Shown in pieces: positions 46,265 through 54,900 of a stretch of DNA of 64,000 bases. Where the stretch lies: NCBI RefSeq assembly GCF_947491795.1, contig NZ_CANLKW010000004.1:62001-126000 (forward strand), in the 5' to 3' direction. Positions within the stretch are counted from its first letter, which is position 1. Every line of letters starts with the position of its first letter. The position numbers and the translations under genes are program-made. The notes under the pieces are model-generated. The model worked only from the letters and a program-made list of their open reading frames with translations, searched no databases and had not been told where the DNA came from. Source of the stretch: an uncultured Roseobacter sp. (GTDB lineage Bacteria; Pseudomonadota; Alphaproteobacteria; Rhodobacterales; Rhodobacteraceae).

Positions 46265-47587
46265 ATGTCGCAGAATGCTTATACACCGGGCGTTGCCGCT
46301 GGACGGCTTGCACCCGATGCGTATGAAAGCCGGTTTTCAGACCTTCACCCGGCGCTGGATGCCCATGAGGCGCTGGTCGCTGCGGACAGATGTTACTTCT
46401 GCCACGACGCGCCCTGCATTACCGCCTGTCCGACAGACATCGATATCCCGCTCTTTATCCGACAGATCGCCACGGGCACGCCGGATGCGGCAGCAAAAAC
46501 CATTCTGAGCCAGAACATCATGGGCGGTATGTGCGCCCGTGTCTGTCCGACCGAACAGCTATGCGAAGAGGCCTGCGTGCGTGAAATGGCCGAAGGCAAG
46601 CCGGTGCTGATCGGACAGTTGCAACGCTATGCGACCGACCACCTGCAGGCGCAGGGGGTGCATCCTTTCTCCCGTGCTGCGGTCACTGGTAAAACAGTGG
46701 CCGTGGTGGGGGCGGGACCTGCGGGTCTGTCCTGCGCCCACAGGCTGGCCATGCATGGCCACGATGTAGTGGTCTTTGATGCACGGCCCAAAGCGGGCGG
46801 TCTGAACGAATATGGTATCGCCACCTACAAAACCGTGGACGGCTATGCACAGGACGAAGTGGACTGGCTGTTGCAGATCGGCGGGATTGAAATCCGCAAT
46901 GATCAGGCCCTGGTGCGCGATGTGACGCTGGAGGAGCTGCGCGCTGACTATGACGCGGTTTTTCTGGGCATGGGGCTGGGCGGTGTGAATACGCTGGGTC
47001 TTGACGGCGACGGCAAAGACGGCGTTCTGGATGCTGTTGATTTTATTGCAGATCTGCGCCAGGCGGGGGACGTGGCCCGCGTGCCCGTTGGCCGTGATGT
47101 GGTGGTCATCGGCGGGGGCATGACGGCTGTTGACGCAGCCGTTCAGGCCAAACTGCTGGGCGCGCTGAATGTGACACTGGTCTACCGGCGCGGCCAGGAC
47201 CGGATGAATGCCAGTGTCTTTGAGCAGGATCTGGCCGCCAGCAAAGGTGTGCGGATTGTCACCCATGCGGTACCTAAGGCCATTCATGGCAACGGTGCGG
47301 TGCGGGAGATTGAATTTGACTATGTGGATGATGACATGGCGCCGACGGGCGAGACATTGCGTCTGGCCGCCGACCAGGTTTTTCGCGCGATCGGGCAAAC
47401 ACTGGATGGCGATGACCTGCCCGCGCTTGACGGGCGCAAGATCGGCGTGGACGCGCAGGGACGCACCTCGCTCGATGGTGTCTGGGCCGGGGGCGACTGT
47501 GCGGCGGGGGGTGATGATCTGACCGTCACAGCCGTGGCCGAGGGGCGCGACGCCGCCTTGGACATTCACGCGAAACTGATGGCCTGA
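46265..47587 (+). CDS. preT: NAD-dependent dihydropyrimidine dehydrogenase subunit PreT
   Basis: 440 residues. An N-terminal iron-sulfur domain has CYFCHDAPCITACPTDIDIP near residue 43 and a second cysteine set MCARVCPTEQLCEEACVRE; FAD site VAVVGAGPAGLSCAHRLA near 143 and NAD(P) site VVVIGGGMTAVDAA near 279. This is the glutamate-synthase-like electron-input subunit that, with PreA, reversibly reduces uracil and thymine to their dihydro forms. 24 bases before preA; first gene of the pyrimidine locus, with a RutR-like operator upstream. Confidence 0.95.
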   Translation: MSQNAYTPGVAAGRLAPDAYESRFSDLHPALDAHEALVAADRCYFCHDAPCITACPTDIDIPLFIRQIATGTPDAAAKTILSQNIMGGMCARVCPTEQLCEEACVREMAEGKPVLIGQLQRYATDHLQAQGVHPFSRAAVTGKTVAVVGAGPAGLSCAHRLAMHGHDVVVFDARPKAGGLNEYGIATYKTVDGYAQDEVDWLLQIGGIEIRNDQALVRDVTLEELRADYDAVFLGMGLGGVNTLGLDGDGKDGVLDAVDFIADLRQAGDVARVPVGRDVVVIGGGMTAVDAAVQAKLLGALNVTLVYRRGQDRMNASVFEQDLAASKGVRIVTHAVPKAIHGNGAVREIEFDYVDDDMAPTGETLRLAADQVFRAIGQTLDGDDLPALDGRKIGVDAQGRTSLDGVWAGGDCAAGGDDLTVTAVAEGRDAALDIHAKLMA

Positions 47588-47611
47588 GCGCCGGACTGAC
47601 GGAGGACCAAA

Positions 47612-48916
47612 ATGGCCGATCTGACAAGCGATTTCATCGGGATCAAATCCCCCAACCCGTTCTGGCTGGCTTCGGCGCCGCCGACAGACAAGGAATACAA
47701 CGTCCGCCGTGCTTTTGAGGCCGGGTGGGGTGGTGTGGTCTGGAAGACCCTCGGCTCTGAAGGGCCACCGGTCGTAAATGTGAACGGGCCGCGCTATGGA
47801 GCGGTTTACGGTGCGGACCGGCGCCTGCTGGGGCTGAACAATATCGAGCTGATCACGGACCGCGATCTCTTTACCAATCTGGAGGAGATCAAACGCGTCA
47901 AGGCTGACTACCCCGACCGGGCGGTCGTGGTGTCGATCATGGTGCCCTGCGAGGAAGCGGCGTGGAAGGCGATCCTGCCGCTGGTCGAGAAGACCGGCGC
48001 GGATGGGATTGAGCTGAACTTCGGATGCCCGCACGGGATGAGCGAACGGGGCATGGGCGCTGCTGTGGGCCAGGTACCGGAATACATCGAAATGGTCACG
48101 CGCTGGTGCAAACAGTATTATTCCAAACCTGTGATCGTGAAGCTGACACCCAATATCACCGATATCCGCAAACCGGCGGCTGCGGCCAAAGCGGGTGGTG
48201 CGGATGCGGTCAGCCTGATCAACACGATCAACTCAATCACCTCGGTTGATCTGGACACCATGTCTCCGGAACCCTCGATTGACGGCAAGGGCTCTCATGG
48301 CGGGTATTGCGGTCCGGCCGTCAAGCCGATTGCCATGTCGATGGTGTCCGAGATCGCGCGTGGAGACGAGACGCGCGGCATTGCCATTTCAGGCATAGGT
48401 GGCATCACGAACTGGCGGGACGCGGCAGAGTTTATAACGCTGGGCTGTGGTAATGTGCAGGTCTGCACGGCGGCGATGACCTATGGCTTTAAGATCGTTC
48501 AGGAAATGATCAGCGGCCTGTCCGAATGGATGGATGAAAAGGGTCACACCAGTATCGATGATTTCCGGGGTGCGGCTGTGCCGAACGTGACCGACTGGCA
48601 GTACCTCAACCTGAATTACGTCGCCAAAGCGAAGATCAGTCAGGACCTGTGTATTTCCTGCGGCCGTTGTTTCGCGGCCTGCGAGGATACTTCCCACCAG
48701 GCGATTGCTATGTCAGACGACCGCGTTTTCACCGTCAAAGACAATGAATGCGTGGCGTGTAATCTTTGCGTCAATGTCTGCCCCGTCGAAGGCTGCATCA
48801 CCATGGAGCCGATGGCTGCCGGTCAGATCGACCCGCGCACCGGCAGTGTGGTCGATGCGGACTATGCCAACTGGACGACGCATCCCAATAATCCGGCGGC
48901 ACGTGCGGCCGAATAA
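47612..48916 (+). CDS. preA: NAD-dependent dihydropyrimidine dehydrogenase subunit PreA
   Basis: 434 residues: a dihydroorotate-dehydrogenase-like FMN barrel (NPFWLASAPPTDKEYNVRRA, ELNFGCPHGMSERGMGAAVG with the likely active-site Cys) and a C-terminal double 4Fe-4S ferredoxin (CISCGRCFAACED near 347, CVACNLCVNVCPVEGC near 380). The catalytic partner of PreT, carrying out the first step of reductive uracil/thymine degradation. RBS GGAGG. The following gene is convergent. Confidence 0.96.
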   Translation: MADLTSDFIGIKSPNPFWLASAPPTDKEYNVRRAFEAGWGGVVWKTLGSEGPPVVNVNGPRYGAVYGADRRLLGLNNIELITDRDLFTNLEEIKRVKADYPDRAVVVSIMVPCEEAAWKAILPLVEKTGADGIELNFGCPHGMSERGMGAAVGQVPEYIEMVTRWCKQYYSKPVIVKLTPNITDIRKPAAAAKAGGADAVSLINTINSITSVDLDTMSPEPSIDGKGSHGGYCGPAVKPIAMSMVSEIARGDETRGIAISGIGGITNWRDAAEFITLGCGNVQVCTAAMTYGFKIVQEMISGLSEWMDEKGHTSIDDFRGAAVPNVTDWQYLNLNYVAKAKISQDLCISCGRCFAACEDTSHQAIAMSDDRVFTVKDNECVACNLCVNVCPVEGCITMEPMAAGQIDPRTGSVVDADYANWTTHPNNPAARAAE

Positions 48917-48924
48917 CGCCGGTT

Positions 48925-49395
48925 TCAGACGTCCTCACTCCTGAGGATAGGCGCGGTGGGCAGCGGATTGGGCATGACATATTCCGGCTCTGCGGCTGCA
49001 TCCGCCTCGGCTTTTGCCTCAGCAGCGCGCGCAGCGGCCTTGTCTGCTGCACGGGCAGCCTCGGCCGCGCGGGCTTCGATCTGCTGGCGTGCCTGGCGTT
49101 CGAGGAACTCAGTTGCACCATCGGCCTTGGCCTGAGCCTCGACCACGGACTCAGATGTTGCATCCGTGCTTTCCATGCGGTCCCGTCCGCGTGCCAGAAG
49201 CGCCTCAAGCTGGGCACCACCTGTGCCTGTGCCGTTACCTGCACCATATCCGGACTGATCCGACGATGTGCCTGCTTCGCGGCCCGCGCTGGACTGCGAT
49301 ACAGGCTGCGAGGAAGCCAGCGCGTAGGCGCTGTCTGATCCCTGGCCCTGCACGGGCTGCGGGGCATAGGGATTAATCAGGGAAATTGCTGTCAT
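48925..49395 (-). CDS. Hypothetical alanine-rich protein
   Basis: 156 residues, not recognised. The N-terminal half is Gly/Ser/Gln-rich and probably disordered (GYGAGNGTGTGGAQLE); residues about 85-135 are an Ala/Glu/Lys-rich helix (RQQIEARAAEAARAADKAAA) likely to be a coiled coil. No signal peptide. Codon usage is like the neighbours, so it is probably a real resident gene. It separates preTA from the regulator gene on the minus strand, with eight bases to the convergent preA stop. Confidence 0.65.
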   Translation of the reverse strand: MTAISLINPYAPQPVQGQGSDSAYALASSQPVSQSSAGREAGTSSDQSGYGAGNGTGTGGAQLEALLARGRDRMESTDATSESVVEAQAKADGATEFLERQARQQIEARAAEAARAADKAAARAAEAKAEADAAAEPEYVMPNPLPTAPILRSEDV

Positions 49396-49510
49396 TTCTT
49401 GCTCCGATCATCTCTCAAATTCGAAGCCCGCCACCGATAACCATTAAAAGGGTGTAAATGTTACCGGGGAGTTAATGAACGCAGCTGAATTTATTGTTGG
49501 TTAACAGAAC

Positions 49511-50188
49511 CTAAGGTTTCAGCAGCCGCGTGAACAGCGCCGTGAGGTATTCAGCCGCTCCCGCCTGTGCGCCGGGGTCGTCGTGCAGCAGAACACGCAC
49601 CTGGGCTGCAAAATCCGCATAGTGCTGGGTTGTGGCCCAGATCGAGAAAATCAGGTGCCTGGGATCCACGGAGTTGAGATGCCCGGCGTCCATCCATTTC
49701 TGAATAACATCGCATTTTTCGTCGAAAAGCGGTTGTAAACCGGCCTGAAGGTGCGGCGCCATACGCGGCGCGCCCTGCAGGATTTCTCCTGCGAAAAGCC
49801 GGCTTTCGCGGGGGAACTCATGTGCCATATCCAGCTTGCGGTGCACATAGTTCAGGATCTCGGTCAGCGGATCGCCCTGCGGGTCAAGTGTTACCAAAGG
49901 ATCAAGCCAGGTTTCCATTAACTGGTTGAGCAGGGTGATATGAATCTCTTCCTTGCCTTCGAAGTAGTAAAGAATGTTCGGTTTGCTTAACCCGGCGCTC
50001 TCGGCGATCTGGTCCAGGGTCGCGCCCCGGTACCCGTGCTGTGAAAAGACCTCGAGGGCGGCATCCAGAATGCGACGCCGGTTGCGCATCTGGATGCGGC
50101 TTGGTTTTCTGTCGGTACTGACGGTCAACAGGTCCTCCGGTTCCCGCCCTGCCGCAAAAAAGGGCAGCGCTTTCAATAGGCCAAGCAT
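49511..50188 (-). CDS. rutR: TetR family regulator, RutR-like
   Basis: 225 residues from the ATG at 50188 (a TTG at 50206 is the alternative). The helix-turn-helix RRRILDAALEVFSQHGYRGATLDQIAESAGLSKPNILYYF is at about 36-76 and the C-terminal domain resembles RutR (YP..-type ligand domain with RLFAGEILQGAPRM). RutR is inactivated by uracil and controls pyrimidine degradation. It sits between the two pyd operons and faces the amidohydrolase operon, whose shared promoter holds the palindrome at 50248-50263. Confidence 0.85.
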   Translation of the reverse strand: MLGLLKALPFFAAGREPEDLLTVSTDRKPSRIQMRNRRRILDAALEVFSQHGYRGATLDQIAESAGLSKPNILYYFEGKEEIHITLLNQLMETWLDPLVTLDPQGDPLTEILNYVHRKLDMAHEFPRESRLFAGEILQGAPRMAPHLQAGLQPLFDEKCDVIQKWMDAGHLNSVDPRHLIFSIWATTQHYADFAAQVRVLLHDDPGAQAGAAEYLTALFTRLLKP

Positions 50189-50247
50189 CACAGCATCGCC
50201 GTGCAAAAGGAAGTCTTGACTTGGACCACCTCAGCCGCAATCGTAGC

Positions 50248-50263
50248 TTTACCAAATGGTAAA
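50248..50263 (+). promoter_or_regulatory. RutR-like operator between rutR and the amidohydrolase gene
   Basis: TTTACCAAATGGTAAA: perfect seven-base arms around AA. It lies 59 bases before the regulator start and 45 before the amidohydrolase ATG, so it can control both. Matches the element before preT in 13 of 16 positions. Confidence 0.75.
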
Positions 50264-50308
50264 ATTTCTTGCCGGAAAGGCAAGTACAATCAAGGGAGGG
50301 GCCCGGCC

Positions 50309-51559
50309 ATGACGGCGCCAGGACAGAACCTGAAAATCAATCCCGACCGGCTCTGGGACAGCCTGATGGACATGGCGCAGATCGGGCCTGGCGTGGCGGG
50401 CGGAAACAACCGCCAGACGCTGACCGACGAGGACGGCGAGGGCCGCGCCCTGTTCCAGAGCTGGTGCGAAGCCGCCGGGTGCGACATGGGGCTGGATCAG
50501 ATGGGCAACATGTTTGCCCGGCGCGAAGGTACGGATCCTGAGGCCCTGCCGGTCTATGTCGGCAGCCACCTTGATACACAGCCCACGGGCGGAAAGTATG
50601 ATGGCGTTCTGGGGGTTCTGGGCGGTCTGGAAATCATCCGCACGCTGAATGATCTGAACATCCGCACAAAACACCCCATCGTCGTCACCAATTTCACCAA
50701 TGAAGAGGGCACGCGTTATGCCCCCGCGATGCTCTCATCAGGCGTTTTCGCGGGCATTCATACGCAGGACTGGGCCTACGCGCGCGAGGATGCCGAGGGC
50801 AGGAAATTCGGCGACGAGTTAAAACGCATCGGGTGGCGGGGCGACGAAGAGGTTGGTGCGCGGAAAATGCATGCGTTTTTCGAGCTGCACATCGAACAGG
50901 GACCGATCCTGGAAGCCGAAGGCAAAGATATCGGCGTTGTCACCCATGGTCAGGGACTTTCGTGGACCGAAGTGACGATCACAGGCAAAGACAGCCACAC
51001 CGGTTCGACGCCGATGCCCATGCGCCGGAACGCAGGTCTCGGCATGGCGCGCGTGCTGGAGAAAGTGGATGAGATCGCCTGGAGCCACGCGCCACATGCG
51101 GTGGGGGCGGCGGGGCATATCGATGTCTACCCTAATTCGCGCAATGTGATCCCGGGCAGGGTTGTTTTTACCGTCGATTTCCGCTCGCCGGAGCTGAGCG
51201 TGATTGAGGACATGGAGGCGCGGTTGCGGGTTGAGGCGCAGAAAATCTGTGATGAGATGGAACTGGCCGTTGAGTTTGAGAAGGTCGGCGGGTTTGATCC
51301 GGTTGCCTTTGACGAAGGGTGTGTCACGGCGGTGCGCACTGCGGCGGAACGGCTGGGGTACAGTCACATGAACCTGATTTCGGGTGCCGGGCATGACGCC
51401 TGCTGGATCAACCGGGTGGCGCCCACGGCGATGGTCATGTGTCCTTGCGTGGACGGGCTGAGCCACAACGAGGCCGAAGAGATATCAAAGGACTGGGCCA
51501 TGGCGGGCGCGGATGTTCTGTTGCATGCTGTGGTGGAGACAGCGGAGATTGTCGGGTGA
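50309..51559 (+). CDS. M20-type Zn-dependent amidohydrolase, probable beta-ureidopropionase / N-carbamoyl amino acid hydrolase
   Basis: 416 residues from the ATG at 50309 (GGGAGGG upstream). Metal and catalytic motifs: GSHLDTQPTGGKYDGVLGVL near residue 90, NFTNEEGTRYAP near 130, and ELHIEQGPILE near 194. In this locus it most likely hydrolyses N-carbamoyl-beta-alanine, the third step after PreTA and HydA. It overlaps the next small gene by four bases. Confidence 0.93.
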   Translation: MTAPGQNLKINPDRLWDSLMDMAQIGPGVAGGNNRQTLTDEDGEGRALFQSWCEAAGCDMGLDQMGNMFARREGTDPEALPVYVGSHLDTQPTGGKYDGVLGVLGGLEIIRTLNDLNIRTKHPIVVTNFTNEEGTRYAPAMLSSGVFAGIHTQDWAYAREDAEGRKFGDELKRIGWRGDEEVGARKMHAFFELHIEQGPILEAEGKDIGVVTHGQGLSWTEVTITGKDSHTGSTPMPMRRNAGLGMARVLEKVDEIAWSHAPHAVGAAGHIDVYPNSRNVIPGRVVFTVDFRSPELSVIEDMEARLRVEAQKICDEMELAVEFEKVGGFDPVAFDEGCVTAVRTAAERLGYSHMNLISGAGHDACWINRVAPTAMVMCPCVDGLSHNEAEEISKDWAMAGADVLLHAVVETAEIVG

Positions 51560-51879
51560 TCGATGCCGGTCTGTCGCTGGCGGAGCGGATATCCGCGCTG
51601 ATTGAGGCAGAGCTTGCGGAGGCAGAGGCCACGGATGATCCGGTACTGCGCCAGACAGCAGGTGACATGCGGAAGATGCTGAGATCACCCAAAGAAGTAA
51701 CCGTCAGTTTTTCGGGGGGGCTTACGCGGAAGTGCTGGTCGGTGACACACGGAGACGGGGATTACAGGGTGATCTACATGCCGCTTGCGGGGTATTTCTC
51801 GCTCTGTGTGGAGAGCGGTTTCGGACCTTTGGACATTGGTGTGCACGGGTCCGCGCTGGGGTGTTTTTCGTCGGTCTGA
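51556..51879 (+). CDS. Hypothetical protein between the amidohydrolase and dihydropyrimidinase genes
   Basis: 107 residues, not recognised. The GTG at 51556 overlaps the amidohydrolase stop (GTGA), which points to translational coupling and is why I choose this start over the longer open frame. The first 45 residues are an acidic helix (LSLAERISALIEAELAEAEA); the rest looks like a beta-rich domain (VTVSFSGGLTRKCWSVTHGD, YRVIYMPLAGYFSLCVESG). Position suggests a helper of the pathway, but there is no direct evidence. Confidence 0.7.
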   Translation: MIDAGLSLAERISALIEAELAEAEATDDPVLRQTAGDMRKMLRSPKEVTVSFSGGLTRKCWSVTHGDGDYRVIYMPLAGYFSLCVESGFGPLDIGVHGSALGCFSSV

Positions 51880-51880
51880 G

Positions 51881-51938
51881 GAGGGCTCTGCCCTCGGCCT
51901 GCGGCCTCACCCGGGATATTTACAGGCCAGAAGAAACC
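51881..51938 (+). repeat. Intergenic repeat copy 5 (type A, with tandem hairpins)
   Basis: GAGGGCTCTGCCCTC, then GGCCTGCGGCC, then CCCGGGATATTTACAGGCC and AGAAGAAACC. Same architecture as the copy after gcvP. It separates the small unknown gene from hydA. Confidence 0.7.
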
Positions 51939-51962
51939 GGCCGCTGAGATGGGAGATGTAAG

Positions 51963-53423
51963 ATGAGCAAGGTAATCAAAGGCGGGATGGTCTGCACGGC
52001 GGACCGGACCTGGAAGGCCGATGTGCTGATTGAGGGCGAGACAATCAGCCAGATCGGCGAAGACCTGTCGGGCGATGAGTATATCGATGCGGAAGGGGCC
52101 TATGTGATCCCGGGCGGGATTGATCCGCATACGCATCTGGAAATGCCGTTCATGGGGACCACGGCGGCGGAAACCTTCGAGAGTGGGACCTGGGCTGCGG
52201 CAGCAGGCGGGACCACAATGGTCGTGGATTTCTGTCTGCCGGGGGCTGACGGGTCGATCAAAAATGCGATTAACGAGTGGCACCGCAAGTCCGCGCCGCA
52301 GATCTGTTCGGATGTCGGCTATCACATGGCGATCACCGGCTGGAACGAGACTGTCTTTAACGAGATGAAGGACGCCGTAGATATGGGCGTGAACTCGTTC
52401 AAGCATTTCATGGCCTATAAAGGCGCGCTGATGGTGGAGGACGATGAGATGTTTGCCTCTTTCCAGCGCTGTGCGGAGCTGGGTGCATTGCCGATGGTGC
52501 ATGCGGAGAACGGCGATGTGGTGGCAGCGCTGCAGGAGAAATATTTCAACGAGGGGATCACCGGTCCTGAGGGGCACGCCTATTCGCGTCCGCCGGAGGT
52601 TGAAGGTGAGGCCGCGAACCGGGCCATAATGATTGCGGATGCGGCCGGTACGCCGCTCTATATTGTGCATGTGTCCTGTGAGCAGGCGCATGAGGCGATC
52701 CGGCGCGCGCGGCAGAAGGGCATGCGGGTCTATGGCGAGCCGCTCATTCAGTTCCTGACGCTGGACGAATCCGAGTATTTCAACAAGGACTGGGACCACG
52801 CGGCGCGGCGGGTGATGTCGCCACCGTTCCGCTCAAAGGACCATCAGGACAGCCTCTGGGCCGGGTTGCAGGCGGGATCATTGCAGGTTGTGGCCACGGA
52901 TCATGCGGCCTTTAACACCGAGCAGAAGCGCGCGGGCCGGGATGATTTCCGGATCATTCCCAATGGTTCGAATGGCCTGGAAGAGCGTCTGGCGGTGCTC
53001 TGGACGGAAGGGGTCGAGACCGGGCGGCTCACGCCCAATGAGTTTGTCGCGGCCACCTCGACCAATGTGGCGAAGATCCTGAACATCTACCCGCGCAAGG
53101 GAGCGCTGGTTGAAGGCGCAGATGCGGATATCGTGGTGTGGGATCCGAAGATTACCAGGACGATCAGTCCGGCCAATCATCATTCCGTGCTGGACTACAA
53201 TGTATTTGAGGGTTTTGAGGTGAAGGCGCAAAGCCGCTATACGCTGAACCGGGGCGAGGTGATCTGGGCCTGGGGGCAGAATTCGCAACCCAATCCGGGG
53301 CGCGGGCGGTTTATTCCGCGGCCTGCGTTTTCGTCCGCTGCCGCGGCGCTGAGCAAGTGGAAAGCGCTGAACGCGCCGAAGATGATCCAGCGTGATCCGC
53401 TGAACATACCGGCGGGTATTTAG
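51963..53423 (+). CDS. hydA: Dihydropyrimidinase HydA
   Basis: 486-residue metal-dependent amidohydrolase of the D-hydantoinase type. Metal ligands HTH in GGIDPHTHLEMPF near residue 58, the carbamylated lysine in GVNSFKHFMAYKG near 148, ligand histidines in MVHAENGD and YIVHVSCEQAH, and the aspartate in ATDHAAFNTEQK near 316. It opens dihydrouracil to N-carbamoyl-beta-alanine, linking PreTA to the amidohydrolase. RBS GGGAGA before the ATG. Confidence 0.96.
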   Translation: MSKVIKGGMVCTADRTWKADVLIEGETISQIGEDLSGDEYIDAEGAYVIPGGIDPHTHLEMPFMGTTAAETFESGTWAAAAGGTTMVVDFCLPGADGSIKNAINEWHRKSAPQICSDVGYHMAITGWNETVFNEMKDAVDMGVNSFKHFMAYKGALMVEDDEMFASFQRCAELGALPMVHAENGDVVAALQEKYFNEGITGPEGHAYSRPPEVEGEAANRAIMIADAAGTPLYIVHVSCEQAHEAIRRARQKGMRVYGEPLIQFLTLDESEYFNKDWDHAARRVMSPPFRSKDHQDSLWAGLQAGSLQVVATDHAAFNTEQKRAGRDDFRIIPNGSNGLEERLAVLWTEGVETGRLTPNEFVAATSTNVAKILNIYPRKGALVEGADADIVVWDPKITRTISPANHHSVLDYNVFEGFEVKAQSRYTLNRGEVIWAWGQNSQPNPGRGRFIPRPAFSSAAAALSKWKALNAPKMIQRDPLNIPAGI

Positions 53424-53449
53424 TTGGTTCAAAAAAGAAAGCGCATTCA

Positions 53450-54037
53450 GTGAGCATGATTGGAAGTGTTCTGCGAGTTGCCCCGAAAGACCTTGAATTG
53501 CTATTCAGATCTCCGGGACAAATCGGCATGGTGATTTATGGTGAAGACCTGACACAGCAAGAACCGGAGAAGCAGGGTTGGATTGCCCGGTTTTTAAGAA
53601 ATAAAACGATGTCTGCGCCTGGTCATTCCGAGCGTATTTTGAAGCCTGCGCCGGAATCTGCATTCCTTGACCTCGACAAATCTTGGGGTGCCATTCACTT
53701 TGCATTTACCGATAGCAATGGGAAAGAAGACCTGCCTGCCGGTTTCATTTTAAACGGTGCAGAGATCGGCGAGATCGACGTAGGTTATGGGCCTGCTCGC
53801 GGTTTTGGAGTGCGTGACGTCTTTGAAATCCACCAATTCCTTTCTTTGAAAACAGCGGGCGAATGGGTGGATAGCATCAATCCCGCTGCGCTTTTGGAGG
53901 CGGATGTTTACCCATTTTTCGATGAGGCGTTCGGAGAGGATGAAAAAAACTATGTCAGTGAATATCTGGCCGAACTGAAATCTTTTGTTGCTGACATTCA
54001 TGCGGAAGGCGACGCCATGATCGTATACCTGAATTGA
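53450..54037 (+). CDS. DUF1877 (YfbM-like) family protein, probable insertion
   Basis: 195 residues starting at GTG 53450 or ATG 53456. The N-terminal MIGSVLRVAPKDLELLF, SWGAIHFAFTDS and the acidic C-terminal half (YPFFDEAFGEDEKNYVSEYL) fit the DUF1877 family, proteins of unknown role that often occur singly beside toxin/immunity genes. Base composition and codon use (AAT, TTT, TTG, GAA) differ clearly from neighbours, which suggests recent acquisition. It lies inside the pyrimidine operon, and its last four bases overlap the annotated start of the ABC ATPase. Confidence 0.75.
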   Translation: MSMIGSVLRVAPKDLELLFRSPGQIGMVIYGEDLTQQEPEKQGWIARFLRNKTMSAPGHSERILKPAPESAFLDLDKSWGAIHFAFTDSNGKEDLPAGFILNGAEIGEIDVGYGPARGFGVRDVFEIHQFLSLKTAGEWVDSINPAALLEADVYPFFDEAFGEDEKNYVSEYLAELKSFVADIHAEGDAMIVYLN

Positions 54038-54825
54038 TCAGTTCTGTGTCGCCACCGGTCATTCTGGCCAACTCGCTGGACCTGACGTTCCAGACCAATG
54101 ACGGGCCGGTGCATGCGCTGAAAGACGTCAGTCTGGAGATCGGCAAAGGCGAGTTTGTCAGTTTCATCGGGCCGTCGGGCTGTGGCAAGACGACTTTTCT
54201 GCGCTGTATGGCGGATCTGGAGCATCCGACCGGTGGGTCGATCACCGTAAACGGGGTAAGTGCCGGGGAGGCACGCCGCGCGCGGGCCTATGGCTATGTG
54301 TTCCAGGCGGCAGGGCTTTACCCCTGGAGGACGATTGGTGGCAACATAAGGCTGCCGCTGGAGATTATGGGCTATGACCGCGCGGAGATGGATGCGCGGG
54401 TGGCGCGGGTTCTGGAGCTGGTGGAGCTGGCCGGGTTTGAGAAGAAGTTTCCCTGGCAGCTTTCAGGCGGCATGCAGCAGCGGGCGTCGATTGCCCGTGC
54501 GCTGGCCTTTGATGCGGATATTCTGCTGATGGATGAGCCCTTTGGGGCGCTGGATGAGATTGTGCGGGACCATCTGAATGAGCAGTTGCTGCAGCTTTGG
54601 GCCCGTACAGAAAAGACCATTGCCTTTGTGACCCATTCGATCCCCGAGGCGGTTTATCTGAGCACGAAGATCGTTGTGATGAGCCCGCGCCCCGGCCGGA
54701 TCACGGATGTGATCGACAGCCCGCTGCCAAAGGAACGCCCGCTGGAGATCCGCGACACGCCGGCGTTTCTGGAGGTGGCGCACCGTGTGCGCGAAGGGCT
54801 GCGGGCGGGGCATATTGATGACTGA
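54034..54825 (+). CDS. NitT/TauT-family ABC transporter ATP-binding protein
   Basis: 263 residues. Walker A IGPSGCGKTTFLRCM near residue 46, signature LSGGMQQRASIARAL near 146, Walker B ILLMDEPFGALDE near 168, H-loop VTHSIPEAVYLS. Start is uncertain: TTG at 54034 overlaps the inserted gene before it, and GTG at 54046 is another choice; neither has a good ribosome-binding site, perhaps a result of the insertion. Energises the importer made with the two permeases and binding protein downstream. Confidence 0.92.
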   Translation: MISSVSPPVILANSLDLTFQTNDGPVHALKDVSLEIGKGEFVSFIGPSGCGKTTFLRCMADLEHPTGGSITVNGVSAGEARRARAYGYVFQAAGLYPWRTIGGNIRLPLEIMGYDRAEMDARVARVLELVELAGFEKKFPWQLSGGMQQRASIARALAFDADILLMDEPFGALDEIVRDHLNEQLLQLWARTEKTIAFVTHSIPEAVYLSTKIVVMSPRPGRITDVIDSPLPKERPLEIRDTPAFLEVAHRVREGLRAGHIDD

Positions 54826-54842
54826 GCCTGGATCTGTGGCAG

Positions 54843-54880
54843 CCCGGCCCTCCGGGGGGAGTATTTGCCGAAGGGTGAAG
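54843..54880 (+). repeat. Intergenic repeat copy 6 (type B)
   Basis: CCCTCCGGGGGGAGTATTTG then CCGAAGGGTGAAGCGGG, directly after the ABC ATPase gene. Same tail as copy 1. Confidence 0.65.
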
Positions 54881-54900
54881 CGGGATGGGCGCGGGTGATC

